This document shows positions 47,560 through 59,995 of a stretch of 64,000 nucleotides of DNA, one piece after another. This DNA is from Megaleporinus macrocephalus (taxonomy: Eukaryota; Chordata; Actinopteri; Characiformes; Anostomidae): the NCBI GenBank assembly GCA_021613375.1, contig CM038708.1, forward strand, positions 26,813,018 to 26,877,017, given 5' to 3'. The first letter of the stretch is position 1, and every line of letters starts with the position of its first letter. Under the pieces are notes generated by a model. The model ran no database searches and was not told the DNA's origin. It saw nothing but the letters and a program-made list of their open reading frames with translations. The position numbers and the translations under genes are program-made.

Positions 47560-47880
47560 CCCATTCCCTGTTTTCTCTTAGTCCCCACTCTCCTTTCTTC
47601 TACCTTCCCCCATCTCTCTCTCTCTTTCTCTCGCTTCCTGTGGATTCAGCCTGCTGTCTGCTCTTCTGGACGATCAGTGATTTATGTCATCCCCAGGTGA
47701 GTGTGTTCACATCAGCATTACCTTCTCTTTTCCTGAGCACTGATCTGTTTCCTCGAGCTCACCGCTCTCCAGCTCGTACCACTTCACTGATCAGGGCCTT
47801 GCTCCTGCTCTAGCCTCCATCTCTCGCTCTCTCTCCCTCTCTCCTCTTCTTTCTCTGTCCTACTCGCTCCCCCTCACTCA
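47560..47880. repeat. Pyrimidine-rich region
   Basis: Patches of C/T-rich sequence (47570-47640 and 47813-47878) that account for the Ser/Leu-rich frame at 47433-47813. The second patch would serve as the polypyrimidine tract of the acceptor-like site ending at 47916. Confidence 0.6.
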
Positions 47881-47916
47881 CTGAAAAGGCTAATACTAAA
47901 TGACACTATTCTGCAG

Positions 47917-48141
47917 GGAAAGAGGCATCTAAAACCCATCGACTCCGAGGATTCATTGACTTCTTGTCATTTGGGCCCGTTCCGCGAGCGTATAGAGGTC
48001 ATCTTCAGGTTCACAGCCGCAGATGCTTTTGAATGGGCGAAAGCAAAGCTGAAAACAAACGCTCGGGTCTGGCTCGAGAGCTGGTGCACTCTTAAAACGG
48101 CAGGTTTTTTATGTCTACTGTCAGATCCCTCGTACTATTAA
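47917..48141 (+). CDS. Weak candidate terminal exon, unknown product
   Basis: I do not recognise this sequence. A splice-acceptor-like signal precedes it: a long C/T tract (47813-47878), a TACTAAA branch-like motif at 47894-47900 and TTCTGCAG ending at 47916. From 47917 a frame of 74 codons runs to a TAA at 48139-48141. The translated middle (codons 25-55) is rich in Arg, Glu, Ala, Phe and Trp, for example RIEVIFRFTAADAFEWAKAK, which looks more protein-like than other frames here. Against it: no homology recognised, no upstream exon found, no clear AATAAA close behind, and the frame can open by chance in GC-richer sequence. It may instead be CNE. Confidence 0.15.
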   Translation, partial: GKRHLKPIDSEDSLTSCHLGPFRERIEVIFRFTAADAFEWAKAKLKTNARVWLESWCTLKTAGFLCLLSDPSYY

Positions 48142-48350
48142 AAGGTTCTTTTGGTGCTATTGAAACCTTTTAAAAGCCATCATTGTCTGCTAATTAAATA
48201 CTGGATGTCATTTTTCTCTCATAATAAGATTTTAAGGGACTGATTTATGGCCTCAATGTATCTCCTCCGACAGGCACTCATTTAGGAATACAGATGCATA
48301 AAATACATGGTGAGAAACACAATTCTCATCATTTACCCTGAGCCTCAGTG
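48142..48350. other. Non-coding stretch, possible CNE
   Basis: 'gctaattaaatactggatgt' at 48189 and 'caggcactcatttaggaata' at 48271 lie in repeat-free sequence. Low confidence. Confidence 0.25.
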
Positions 48351-48417
48351 TTGCCACTTTATTAGGTACACCTCATTAGATACACCTACATACACGGCTA
48401 CTGAATAAAGTGACACC
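48351..48417. mobile_element. Very short TIR-only element
   Basis: CACTTTATT (48355-48363) and AATAAAGTG (48404-48412) form a perfect 9-bp inverted repeat in the longer matching arms 'tgccactttattaggtacac' and 'ggctactgaataaagtgaca'. 'ccactttattaggtacacct' is the end of a widespread fish DNA transposon, so this looks like a derivative that lost nearly all of its interior. Inside is a 14-bp tandem ('attaggtacacctc' then 'attagatacaccta', 48361-48388). Confidence 0.55.
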
Positions 48418-50030
48418 AAATACCAGGGATATAAATAAAGACGGAATAACTATTTTGAACTGCCCCTTGTGCCTGTGCCCTCTATAACCTTTGTCAAGAC
48501 TGACAATTGTGCACACGCAACTGACAGAAAGAGGTGTTGTCGTAATGGCATGCCTCAGCAAATACCTTTCATCAACACCACAGCAGTGCTGCCTCTACCT
48601 AATAAGCAACATAAGCAGCTGCTTAGAGCCCTGTCAGGCTGTCAGGAGTCGCCCTTACAATGTCTGGGTTATTATTACAACAGTAATAAATGTATGGATG
48701 TTGAACTGAAGAGTAGAAAAGAAACAGAGCAGATATGAAAAAAAAGTTTTTGTGATGTCAACATTACCTAACAAGTAGTTGTAGGTAAGTAGTTGATTTG
48801 GAGTCTATCTAACAAAGCAAGTTCTAAGCCTAACTAATACAGATGCAGTTAACTGTGCTCTTTGTTAATCCAGGTTTTAATGCTCAAGCTATAAACAGTC
48901 TAGGTTTAGATAAGCAGGCTGTGAATAATCTTCTGACATAAAAAAGAGTCCTGAACAAATACACAACGATAAGTAAAGCATTTAGGAACCTTGTCCTCAC
49001 TGCCACAAGGGTTAACCAGGCTGTAAAGTTGGCTGGGTAAATACTACAATGTAGATAAATGCGATGTCTTTACGCCAGTTATAGTTACAGTGCGTTATGT
49101 TGGCTGTCACTGCATAAACAGATGGAAGTTAGGAAAACATTGGGGTTGTCTTAAAGTCAGGACAGTGCTAAGAAGTTTAGTCCTGTTAGGATGTGTGTGT
49201 GATAATGTTTTCCTATCTAGAGTTAATGGATCAGATTATGAACTGTTGTTCTGTAATAGCTTCTGTCCTAAATTCAGCTCTATCTGAAGTTGTTATGGTG
49301 AATAAACAGATAAGATGCATTTCATCCATTTTAATTGTTGTCATTATTTATCATTTATGAATTAACTTATCAACTTCAATGGTTAATTAAACAGAATCAT
49401 TTTAGTTAACAGTACGCTAGTGGGTTGTATGCCTTGTTTGAAACATTTGAGTAGGCTTGTTTGAGACATGAGCAAATTACATAGTTATGTTTTTAGTAAA
49501 AGTATTTTAGATTGAAAGTATTATTTATTCATAAGATTAGTTAGATCACTGTGTGCAGGTGCCTAAAAGTTTGTTGCAACTTGCAAATAACTTTTTTCTT
49601 TTTTTACATACACATCATGATTCATCAAACCTTTTCTCAGGTAGCCTGACCTGCTTACCAGACCTGAACATAGACTCCCAAATAATCCATAGCTCTATAA
49701 AAACTGGACTTGATGAAAATTCAGAATTCAGAAAGTCTATAGGCTGTGAAGTAGCATGATCAACAACCGTGCAGAAGTGAAGCCTCAGCTCAAATCACAG
49801 CTCAACCACTACAAGCATTCGAAACCTTACAAGCTTCCACTGTTATGTTAGTCACCCCAAAGGAATTAAAGGGCTGCTCCTGCTGGCCAAATATCAAGGA
49901 AAGCCTATTAGAGAAGCTACTAATCATTTCAAATGCTTGTATGATTTGCGGGCATGGTTGTGTATAATGTATTATGTAAAGTTGGTGATAGCGATGCTAA
50001 CAATCATTCAGGTAACATGTCATAGGTAAT
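48418..50030. other. Non-coding stretch, nothing recognised
   Basis: Frames at 48469-48738, 49090-49287 and 49553-49759 show no domains. Confidence 0.4.
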
Positions 50031-50105
50031 ATCAGTAATACATTTAAATATCAGTAATACGTTTAAATATCGTATCAGTAATACATTTAAATATCAGTAA
50101 TGAAT
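50031..50105. repeat. 19-bp minisatellite, ~3.5 units
   Basis: Units of 'catttaaatatcagtaata' at 50041-50059, 50060-50083 (with a 5-bp 'cgtat' insertion) and 50084-50102, preceded by a half unit. Confidence 0.88.
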
Positions 50106-52069
50106 TTATGTATAAGTAGAGGTTTGGACCCCAAAAACAGAAGTTTACTGATTTCAAAGTTGCTACAGCAAACAAAAGATGAGTGTTAACCGTTACTAAC
50201 TTGTTATCATAGTTCAGATCTCTTGGAATGGCGACTAGTCAATACTGAAACAGTAACAGCACTGGTATCAGTTGTACAGCTACTGCAAAAGTTAAGTTAA
50301 ACTCATGTGGCTTCCTGACTTTGTAAAATGAGATATTTTATCAGTAGATGAATAATTCCCAGGTCGACATAATGATTTTAGATAAGTAAGAATAAAAGAC
50401 CATATTCAAAAGCATGGTGCATATTAAAATATCAAATGGTCACAGCAAAAGTTTGGTATTAGTATCAGTATTGGGTATCAGCAGTTTCATTAGCCTTAAA
50501 AATGTAATGTATTTAAAAATCCCTCAATATTCCTGTTATGCTAATGAGTATGCAGTTCAGCTCTTAGAAGTTTTTGGCCTTCACTTTTAACCTAGTTTTG
50601 ATCCCACTGATCAGAAAATCAGTGAGATTTTACACACTTTTTCATGCCACTTGGAAATGAAGTGTCACCAAGTTTTGACCTTAAGTGACCTGACTTGGGA
50701 TTGTTCCAGCTCTGCAAACCATTAGATAAACAGAAAACACTACAGAGATAAACGATAAACGATTACGTATTTTTGCAAAGCGACATGCAGAATATTTAAT
50801 CGCCTGTTTACATAAAGACGCAACCACCTTTCCATCTCGTTTACTGGGAATGTTTGTTTCTCACTCACCCATAAAGAAGTCTTGGAAAATCAAACAGATA
50901 TTTGGGGAATTTCAAAATACCTACCTTATCGCTGGGACATCACATGTTGTCATGGAGCCAACAGGAGACATCACAACATACTGTCTGTTAATCATCTGCT
51001 TACTTAAGCTCAACTTTGTGGCGGTGGACACGGAGCAGTGTGAATGAACCCCCTAACCCCAGGATTCACCTTGTTTATCACGGTTACTCTTCTGGATATC
51101 ACTTCTCTCAACGTGCACTGTGTGTTTATCATAACAATCAGATCCACTGAGGTGGTGAAATAGGAGAGGTTTAAAAGGCCACATCATATCAGGTTACCGG
51201 CAGAGCTCTGAGAACAGGTTTTGAGACGTCTGCATTACAGCATCTGTGTATGTTGGTTGTGCTTTTGAATCCATAGATCAGAGAAAGCCGGATGAATGTA
51301 AAGAGGTACAACATTTTACGGTGTGACATTTGTTTATCAGCACGCTTTTGCAGTTGGCATTCATCATGTGAATGGGCACGGGAAGTAAGAATGCACTCAT
51401 TCTTGAAAAATTAACAACAATTAGCACAAAAAACACTTAAAACTAATAACGCCTAATTTATGCAATGTAGAGACCCCTTAAAACCACAAGGTACAATGTG
51501 CAATCAAGTTTTTGTATGAGTCCTAAAAACACTTGTACATTTTGACAGCTATACAATCAAAGCAGGATGAACTACTGGGTGGTATTTTCTATGAACCTGG
51601 CTTTATCCCTGTAGATGCCTTTATAATCACCCCTTTAATCAGCCTGCTAGTTCTTGCCTTCCTGATTGACTTTGGCCCTGTTTCAATTCTTTTTTTTTTT
51701 CTAATTTTTCCTCACCCACTTCGACTTACTACTCGCATGTGCATCACACTTTTCACATGTAGCCACTCGTTGCAGAAGCGGAGGAAGGGGCGGTGAGGAG
51801 CAGACTCTAGATGGAATGGACTCAGCATGTTAGCTTCATAAATAACATGTGAGTAGTTGCTTTGTCTGGCTGTGATTCTGATGTAGATCTACAGTGATAC
51901 ACATTTCTTTTTTGATTTCTCTTTTGATGAAGTTGTATTAGCACTCACGTATAAGAGATGAAATAGTTTGTAAAACAACAAAACTCAGCAAATGTTGTGC
52001 ATTTTGAAATAGTTTACTGCTTTGGCTTATAAACAGATTCATCAACAATTATTTTTAGGTTTAAATAGT
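50106..52069. other. Non-coding stretch, nothing recognised
   Basis: The 87-codon frame at 51533-51796 is hydrophobic (T-run inside) with no recognised family. Confidence 0.4.
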
Positions 52070-52330
52070 GAAATGCCTCTGGTCGCGATGATTTCTGGGA
52101 AGTTTCTGCTGCCAATATCGACACGTCTGTTCATTCGATCACTCGCGCCTCTCTGAGGGTTCATCTAACAACCTTCATTTGAGCTAATAAAGTAATGGAA
52201 AGGCTCTTAAAATGACACTGGGGATTCCCCCAAGGGGGAATGACCACGGGAAGTGGATGAGGGCTTGTTAAAGCCAGTGCTGAGATCCCATTTCATTTTC
52301 TTTCTTCTAGAAAGGATGGAGATGATGTTC
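52070..52330. other. Candidate conserved non-coding block with kappaB-like palindrome
   Basis: Repeat-free. GGGGATTCCCC at 52220-52230 fits the NF-kappaB consensus GGGRNNYYCC and is part of a larger inverted repeat ATTCCCCC-AA-GGGGGAAT (52224-52241). The neighbouring 'gagctaataaagtaatgg' (52182) is homeodomain-like. Function inferred only. Confidence 0.35.
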
Positions 52331-52540
52331 TGCCAACAAGACCAAGACAATGGTTGAGTGACTCTATCAAGATATCCATCATTTTTTTGCCTGCTGGGAG
52401 ACTAAATACAGTGAGTTACAGCAGTGAAAATCTTTGCTTTCCAATGTGAGGTGACATATACCTGGAAAATCTGAGATATATATCCAAGTAAGGCTTGGAT
52501 TATCAGGCCTTTGTTGAGTTAGGCAAAGTGGCTTTTAATT
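52331..52540. other. Non-coding stretch
   Basis: Nothing recognised. Confidence 0.35.
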
Positions 52541-53640
52541 TCCAATATGGCCATTATCAGCACCTGTAAAAGAGGACACAACCCCAGAATCCTATGTAAA
52601 TGTAAATCCCTCTGAATCAGGCTTTGGATTAGTTTTAACACTGAGGTACATAAAATCATATTAAACCCTGACAATAATGTAAGACCATAACAGTTTCATC
52701 TACCGTTTATCCTCTTTCAACATGCCTCATTCCAGATTCCTGCCAGTCTTTGGATACTGATCTCACTGAGCCTCAGTAAACATAACTTACAGCATGATTG
52801 TTCACATTAATGCCTTCGATAACATAGTCCACACTTTTTAATTAAGCAGAGGTGCCCCAGAACCAACATAAAATCTGACATATGAGAAGACGGGCCAGAA
52901 GGTGGGCCGGCATGTAACCTTTGTCCATTGATTCTAGATGATCCCTTTGTATCCCTGCGGATTTCATACTGAATTGGGGCCCCACTATAAATCTGGAATG
53001 GAAATCTATGAGCACACACAATGGCCTTTCTCCGACAGTGGAATGTCACCATCGGGGCTGGGAATGTCGTTATTGTTGTTATTGGCGTATGTATTCCGGA
53101 CCGGCGGGTATTGAGTGGTCAGAGAGAGCCGCGTGTATTTCACAAAGGAAGGTATGTATTTCATAGGCTCAAAGACGACATAAAGCCATAGGCTTAGAGC
53201 AGACTTATAGCTATTTCAGAGACTTACGGATTTGACTGGGGTGGCAAGCTACAATACATGACAAAGCCTACTGACTGATAAATCAGAGGAAGTAGTTTCC
53301 AGCCAGCCAGCTTATAACTGCCTATGGACGTTAACGTATACATGAACTACATGAAATAAGAGAATGCGGAAATGGATAAATCCGGGGAGGTAGACAAAAT
53401 GAAACGGACAGTAAAAGTGTTACTAATTACTGCAGCAAATGGTGTTTAATTTTTTCCCATCGGTTTTAATCATTTCCAAAGCAGATCCCATCAAACTGTT
53501 TGCAGCCCTTGTCAAGATTTACCCACATCTCTTGGTCCTTGTGTCAGCAGTTAATTAGCGGTTAATATAGAGTCTGCCCGACGACAGATTAATGGACATC
53601 AAACGAACAGCCAAAGGAGATGTCTAATTTAGTACCCATG
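52541..53640. other. Candidate conserved non-coding cluster, ~1.1 kb
   Basis: Long repeat-free stretch. Examples: 'ttttaatttccaatatggcc' (52532), 'cacattaatgccttcgataa' (52803), 'actttttaattaagc' (52832), 'cctttgtccattgattctag' (52918), 'gttattgttgttattggcgt' (53069), 'ttttaatcatttcc' (53464) and TTAATTAGCGGTTAAT (53551-53566) with 'cagattaatggac' (53584). Small frames at 52807-53052 (-) have no domain. Composition fits several adjacent CNEs. Confidence 0.4.
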
Positions 53641-54000
53641 AGCTCAGCTTTCCACCCTGAATAGCCCCCTCCTACCAAGCACTCTCTCGCTCCTCGTAAT
53701 TCTTCAGCCTGCCCCTTCCCCTGTTGACCTTTCTGAACTTCTCTCACTTCCACAGCATTCCTAAAGACCTGCTGCCACCATGAGGGCTGAGGAACCTTCA
53801 CCAGGCTTCTCTCAGGCCTACAAACTGGGAATAGATATGAGTTAAGTGTGGACCATTTGGACAAAGCACGCTTTTGCTGATTTTGTAATTACGGCATAAC
53901 ACGTGTTAAAGAATCTTTCTGTAACATGTTTTTTTGCATTTTATTTTCTTTTAGGTATGACGTTTGGGTGTCAAAATTCATATTTACACAACCGTTGTTC
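53641..54000. other. Non-coding stretch, nothing recognised
   Basis: The minus-strand frame at 53589-53864 (91 codons, Gln/Gly/Arg-rich centre) is unrecognised. Confidence 0.35.
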
Positions 54001-54002
54001 AG

Positions 54003-54515
54003 GCTTCTTTTAACCCTTAATACTGAACAGGCTGTTTGGGTTACTGTGCCCTTAAGACTTATGTAAATGAGCTCTGTTCTGATTGGATGCCCTCTATAAT
54101 GCTTTATTCAAAAAGCAGTCAAGCTGAAACTCCCTAACAACTTGTACCTGCAGTGAAAAAGCCAAGATGCAGTGGACCTAATAGGTGGTATATGGAAATC
54201 CCAGGTTGACATCACAGAAACAATACATTCAAAGCAGTCTGTTTTCTACTGTTAGTTTTAATATATGGACTGTATTCGCTAAGCACTGAAAGGTTTTTGA
54301 AATGTTAGTAATATTTATATTGTTGCTGTATGTATGTCCATTTTTTGGATAATTTTTATATTTCAGCTTCATTCGAACACAACAGCTGACATTTGTGTGA
54401 AAATGTTTTGATGATTGTACCAATAGAAATGCTCCAAAATAACACTGGTACTACTATATTACATTAAAAGTAATCTATGTTGTTGTTCTCTCCTGTAGAG
54501 TTGCCAGTTTTTCTT
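54003..54515 (+). repeat. Dispersed repeat related to R2, with 3' module
   Basis: Starts with 'gaacaggctgtttgggttac' (compare R2 at 30042 and 32870) and 'ctctgttctgattggatgcc'. Ends with 'gtgtgaaaatgttttgatga', 'ccaatagaaatgctccaaaa', 'acattaaaagtaatct' and 'ttctctcctgtagagttgcc'. The ending blocks recur at 57577-57622, 58120-58190 and 8066-8155. This is the most complete copy in the window. Confidence 0.6.
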
Positions 54516-56695
54516 TGAACCGTAATGGTATGGTATAGGCCCATTAGCCAACACTTAATGTGAAATGCTTAGAAAGACCCTGCATATTTTAAATATATCT
54601 TTTTGTTCGTTGTTTCCTGAGAGGGCTTCGATTTATCCAGTAGCATTTAGAGAAATACTTCTATAGCTTTCAATGACATTAGCATTGCAATTACAATTGT
54701 ACAACTCCAATATGCATTATACCAGAAAGGTACACAAGGAAGTATGTTTTTGAAAACCATGCTTTGAAAAGATTAGACATAAACTAAGACCTCATCTTTC
54801 ATGCATTTTGGAATTATTTGTCCATTCACAGTAACAACCTACAGATTTCTTTTGCTTTAAAAAAGCTGTCAAACATTATATGGTGCTTATAGAGATGCTA
54901 ATAAGGGAGGGAAAAGAACATGGAGGAAGCTGAGTTCTTATAAAGCATACTATGTCTTAGCTAATATGGCAAGAGTTAAGGGGGCTATTCTCCTTTTCAC
55001 AATAGAAAGCATGTATGCCACAGAGAAAAAGTCATTTAGATCCTGCTCACTCTGGAGCCCTAATGGAAGTCTTCCCTAATGCAGCACATGGTGCAGAATA
55101 TAGAATCAACTGACATTTATTGGCTTTGGTTGCACTTCAAGACCTGACCAGGATGGCAAGCACTGTCTACCTGCAGCACTTTAGCAGGATCATACAGAGT
55201 AAGTACTCCCTTCTGCACCAATAGCATGCCAAAGAGGCCTGCTCCAAGCCTCTCTGAACAAAGAGCCCATACAAGGGCCTGACAAATATTACAAATCAAT
55301 CAACATCAACTGATAGAGCAGCAACATTTAGCGGCTTGTCTTGTAACAGACAGACAGCTCTGATGTGTAGAAACAGTTCAGATTACTAAGATATTTCTAG
55401 TAAAACAATATAGACTGAACTGGTACATTAAAACATAATAAAATCTTGTTGAGATTAGTAAACACATGTAACCCTACACATTAACTTAATTAACTTAATA
55501 ACAGACCCTAATAAACAGCCATGTTTATTATAATCTGTCTAATGTAGTTTGTTAATGATTGTTATAACGACATAAAAGTTACATGTGCATTAATGAATGG
55601 TAGCATTTTAATTATAAACAGTTTATCAACAAATTATTATAACTATTTTGAAAAGTAGATATTAATTTTACAGAGTTAAAATAATAATGCTTATAAATAA
55701 CCATCATCTGTCAAAAGGGCTACATTTGAACAATATTGACTAACCTTTACAGAGAATGACACGTACAGGAGTAAGCATTTATAAACTTTTATATAGGCTT
55801 ATTATACACTAAACTATAACTACAATCTTTAACTCCTTAATTTTGTGCCATTAAAGCTGCTACTTCAGCTTTTTACTTTTCCCTGTTAGCAATGTTTTTT
55901 TGTTCTGTAGCATTTAATTTGACATTAAAAGAACATGATCTAACAAAGTTTGATCAGGTGTTAACAAAGAAACTACCACAGCGCATCCAACAAGAAAGGG
56001 AACTTCTTTTACACAGCGATGGTCAACAAAGTAGCTCACCGAAAGCTTGAACATGCTGATGCATTTACTATATCCACTATATGAACATGCCTGCAGTTTG
56101 TGGCCAGACTTTAACAGATAAAATGGGACTGAATGATAGTGTTGTATCAAGCAATGTTATCAGTTATGCGAGTTTTACGCTCCATAAAATTGATTGTGGT
56201 ATCAGTCAATACATTTCATATCGATGGGTCTTACCCCTTACAGCCCCGGCACTTACTGTAAATGGCTGTCATTGATGAGAAGATGCCTTTGTGCCCTGTA
56301 TGACATTCAAAGGAAGAAGCTGCTACTTTTTCAGTCGTACCCCTCAAGAAGAAGTCATGTGGTATGTTAGCAAAGAAAAGGCAAATGTTGACAGAGCAGA
56401 CAGGACATCTGAAGCACGGGTCAAGTGTGATAAGTGAAATCAGCATATGCCGGAGGAAGATAATGACAAAGAAATGACAGAGGAACCCTTGAAATGTTGG
56501 AGAAAAGAGAGAGGTAGAGTGACATGGAGGGCAGGCCCGCTGAGGGAGATTAATAGTGCTGCCCAATGGGATGGTGAGGGGGTGACCCACACGTGCACAC
56601 GCACCACACGGGAGAGCTAATGGAGGTAGCATGTGCAGGACCACACTATACTATTCCACATCATGTATTAATGAGCTACAACGCATGGTAATCTA
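54516..56695. other. Non-coding stretch, AT-rich
   Basis: No exon, RNA or named repeat supported. 55430-55740 is very AT-rich with many 'ttaattaactta'-like words. The 137-codon minus frame at 56231-56644 (Cys/Pro-rich) is unrecognised; its first half overlaps GC-richer sequence and has no splice support. Confidence 0.4.
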
Positions 56696-56699
56696 TGCT

Positions 56700-57080
56700 G
56701 TTATTTTCTTGTTGGTTGATTGAGTACTGTGGTGATTATGCTGATGAGGGATGAATGAATAATGATCTTCGCGGCTTTGAAAGGAGTTGAAGTCTGTCAT
56801 AACATACAGTGAACGGAGGGTGTGGTCTTCATCCGTCAAAATCAAAGCAAATCATTTTCTTTATTAAGGGATACAAGAAAGCTGCAATGATCCTGCATGC
56901 AATTTGCCGCCATGTCACATACTATGGGAAACGCCTGGTGGAGAGAAATCAGCCTTAAGAATGTGATTGTAAATGATTTGTGGATTAGACAGAAGGACTA
57001 ACCTTGATCTTGTGTCCAAAATGCTCCTATTGTGATATAAACTGGGCAGTGCTGATTTTGTCCCACCGAGACAGCTTTAA
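56700..57080. other. Candidate conserved non-coding block
   Basis: Repeat-free: 'ggttgattgagtactgtggt' (56713), 'aatgaataatgatcttcgcg' (56752), 'ccgtcaaaatcaaagcaaat' (56832), 'cctgcatgcaatttgccgcc' (56892) and 'gtgattgtaaatgatttgtg' (56962). A 'cctgcatgcaatttg' word with nearby 'atcaaag' (TCF/LEF-like) is suggestive of regulatory sequence. Conservation not testable here. Confidence 0.36.
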
Positions 57081-57534
57081 CAAAACCGTATTTACCTGCA
57101 CTCTCTGTTTAAATCTGTGACATAGCAAAGAACATACACAGCAAACAGCGGCGAGCGACCAAGAAAGCACTGACGGTAGAGTGATCGGCAATCGACTGTA
57201 GGCAAAAGAGCTAGAGAAATCAAATTACCAGGCAAATGCTACTAACAGAGAGAAAGCTAACCACAAAGCCAAACTTAGCAAACAAATCCAGCTAACAAAC
57301 TTTTGTCTGGCTGCTTCATGTCTGTTCATTCATTCAGTCATTCATCTGCTCGTTCAACCAGTCACACCAGCATGCACAACCATGCACATCCAGAACGAAG
57401 ATGAATATGAATCTCATCTACTTTGAGATGCTGTCGCTTTAGAGCTAGGTGATGTTTCTAGTGAGTCAGTTAGTATCCAACCGGTACATCACCTTCCAAG
57501 GAAAAAAACATGCATTTCCACTTCTTGATTTTCA
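57081..57534. other. Non-coding stretch
   Basis: Nothing recognised beyond 'cattcattcagtcattcatc' simple sequence near 57326-57350. Confidence 0.35.
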
Positions 57535-57573
57535 TTAGTCTATGTTATTTATACACAGCAGCTGCTCTTTATA

Positions 57574-57622
57574 TCCTGTGAAAGTTTCCTGATGAATGGA
57601 CCAATAAAAATGCTCCAAAATC
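57574..57622 (+). repeat. Fragment of dispersed 3'-module repeat
   Basis: 'gtgaaagtttcctgatgaat' and 'ggaccaataaaaatgctcca' closely match 54399-54437. Confidence 0.6.
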
Positions 57623-58119
57623 AGAGATCAGTCCTCAAGAAATAGGATCAAATAGATATCTCTGAAATGTTCTCTTCATTGCAAGTATAAAAGCCCTAAC
57701 AAGGAGATGGCGTATACCTTATCCCCCAGTAACGGAGGAGTGAAAAATTACCTTTGCTATTAGGCTGCAGATGACAACATTTGCAAAACTATAGTCAAAA
57801 TAGACAATTTATCTGAAAAGTAAAAGACCAGATTTAATTGAAACACAAAACTACTACTCAGAACACATATATAAAATACTCCTCTCATATTTGTTTGTTT
57901 TATTTCATTTTGATTGCATTATATGAAGGCATCCTCTGTGTTAACAGTTCCTTGTTTTGTAAATGTTTTCTCCGTTAAAGAAATAAAAACTGTGATTATT
58001 GTGATATCAGAAGTGATAAGAAAAGGAAAATTGTATATTGTAAATGTCAATGCTTGGAAGTTTACACTGGAAAAAAGAATTCCAAAAAAAAAATGTTCCA
58101 AAACTACTTGCATCCTGTT
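57623..58119. other. Non-coding stretch, AT-rich
   Basis: Overlapping antisense frames at 57914-58248 are AT-rich chance openings. Confidence 0.4.
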
Positions 58120-58192
58120 TACATTAATGTAAAAGTAAAAACGTTTTTGTCCTCTGGTGTAAAGTGACTGTTTTATAGATATGTAGAGGACA
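58120..58192 (+). repeat. Fragment of dispersed 3'-module repeat
   Basis: 'acattaatgtaaaagtaaaa' and 'tttttgtcctctggtgtaaa' match 54460-54500 and 8070-8112. Confidence 0.5.
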
Positions 58193-58904
<712 letters not shown>

Positions 58905-59039
58905 GGAGGGGGGCGCTTGTTGCACCCCTTGCATCCATCTCTCAAAAAAGTCTTGATGGCATCACTCTGTGCACAGTTGCATCACAAAAATGCAAAATTC
59001 CACATCAGCACCACTCCCACTACCCTAGAAACACCAGCA

Positions 59040-59650
59040 TAGCGAGAGACTTTCTTCCCTCAGGAAAGATAGTGCAGTATCTGTAGCTGCAGTGTGTACT
59101 CTGGAAGATTGGCAGAAGCAGAGGCGCTGATTTTGTGAAGCGCAACTCTCTTCCTCTCTTCCTCTCTTCCTCTCGGAGCGCAGCGACCTCCGCCTCACCT
59201 CCCCAGTCACCGGAGCCGAGCGGCCCATCACGCCTGTGTCAATATGGCAATTTGTTTTTCTATTGCCTCCCTTATCAAGGTTAAACGGAATAAATCAATC
59301 ATCCTCTATGGGGCAAAAGGGAGAGTGAGAAAGGAGGCGGTGTGTGTGTGTGTGGGGGGGGGGGGGGACTTCCTGTCAAAAACTAAGGGTTATAAATAAT
59401 ACGGCAGCAGAAACCAAACCCTGCCATTGCAAATTTGTGACAAAAAAGGCAATTAACTGGCAGAGGAAACCTGAAACAAATGTCTTTTGAAAGACCTTCT
59501 GCCAAAAGTAAAAGGAGGGGACACCCAGCCCCATTTCGGCTGTCTCTGCGTTTAAATTACATGCTTCTGGCCCCTGACGGGTATATATTAATATTTTATG
59601 TTGATACATTGCCAGTGAGCTGCACTTCTCATTCATTTTGTTCTTAGGAC
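59040..59650. other. Candidate conserved non-coding cluster with simple repeats
   Basis: Repeat-free parts include 'cacgcctgtgtcaatatggc' (59230), 'gaataaatcaatcatcctct' (59288), 'ggcaattaactggcagagga' (59448) and 'gcgtttaaattacatgcttc' (59548). Embedded simple sequence: a CTCTTCCT octanucleotide run at 59146-59174, and (TG)n followed by G14 at 59338-59367. The GC-rich 59170-59230 segment opens a short minus frame without a domain. Confidence 0.36.
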
Positions 59651-59995
59651 GGGAGATTTGTGAATATCAAAGGCTGTTTCTGTATTTTACAACCCACCAC
59701 TGTTTTCTATTCATCTCTTCATTCACAGGTATGTGTCATACGCTTCACTAAATATAGCTACACAATTTCCACAATGCCATATTTCTTTAAATGCATAAAG
59801 CATTAGTTAAGGATCCGTAAACAATGTTCAGTTCTAACTTGTAAAACGATTCAACAGCTTTGATCCGTCTGATCTCCTGTTGGGAATTATGTATAGCTGT
59901 TTTTTTTTTCTGGGTAGGGTGCTGTGCCTCGTTATGCAAGGTCACAGGCTTCGACACAAGATGAAAAGGGCCAACAATACGGGGGAGGTGTCCGC
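59651..59995. other. Non-coding stretch
   Basis: Nothing recognised. Confidence 0.35.

Noticed and set aside
55430..55740. Homeodomain-like words 'ttaattaactta'
   Set aside because: Explained by very high AT content; no complex sequence around them.
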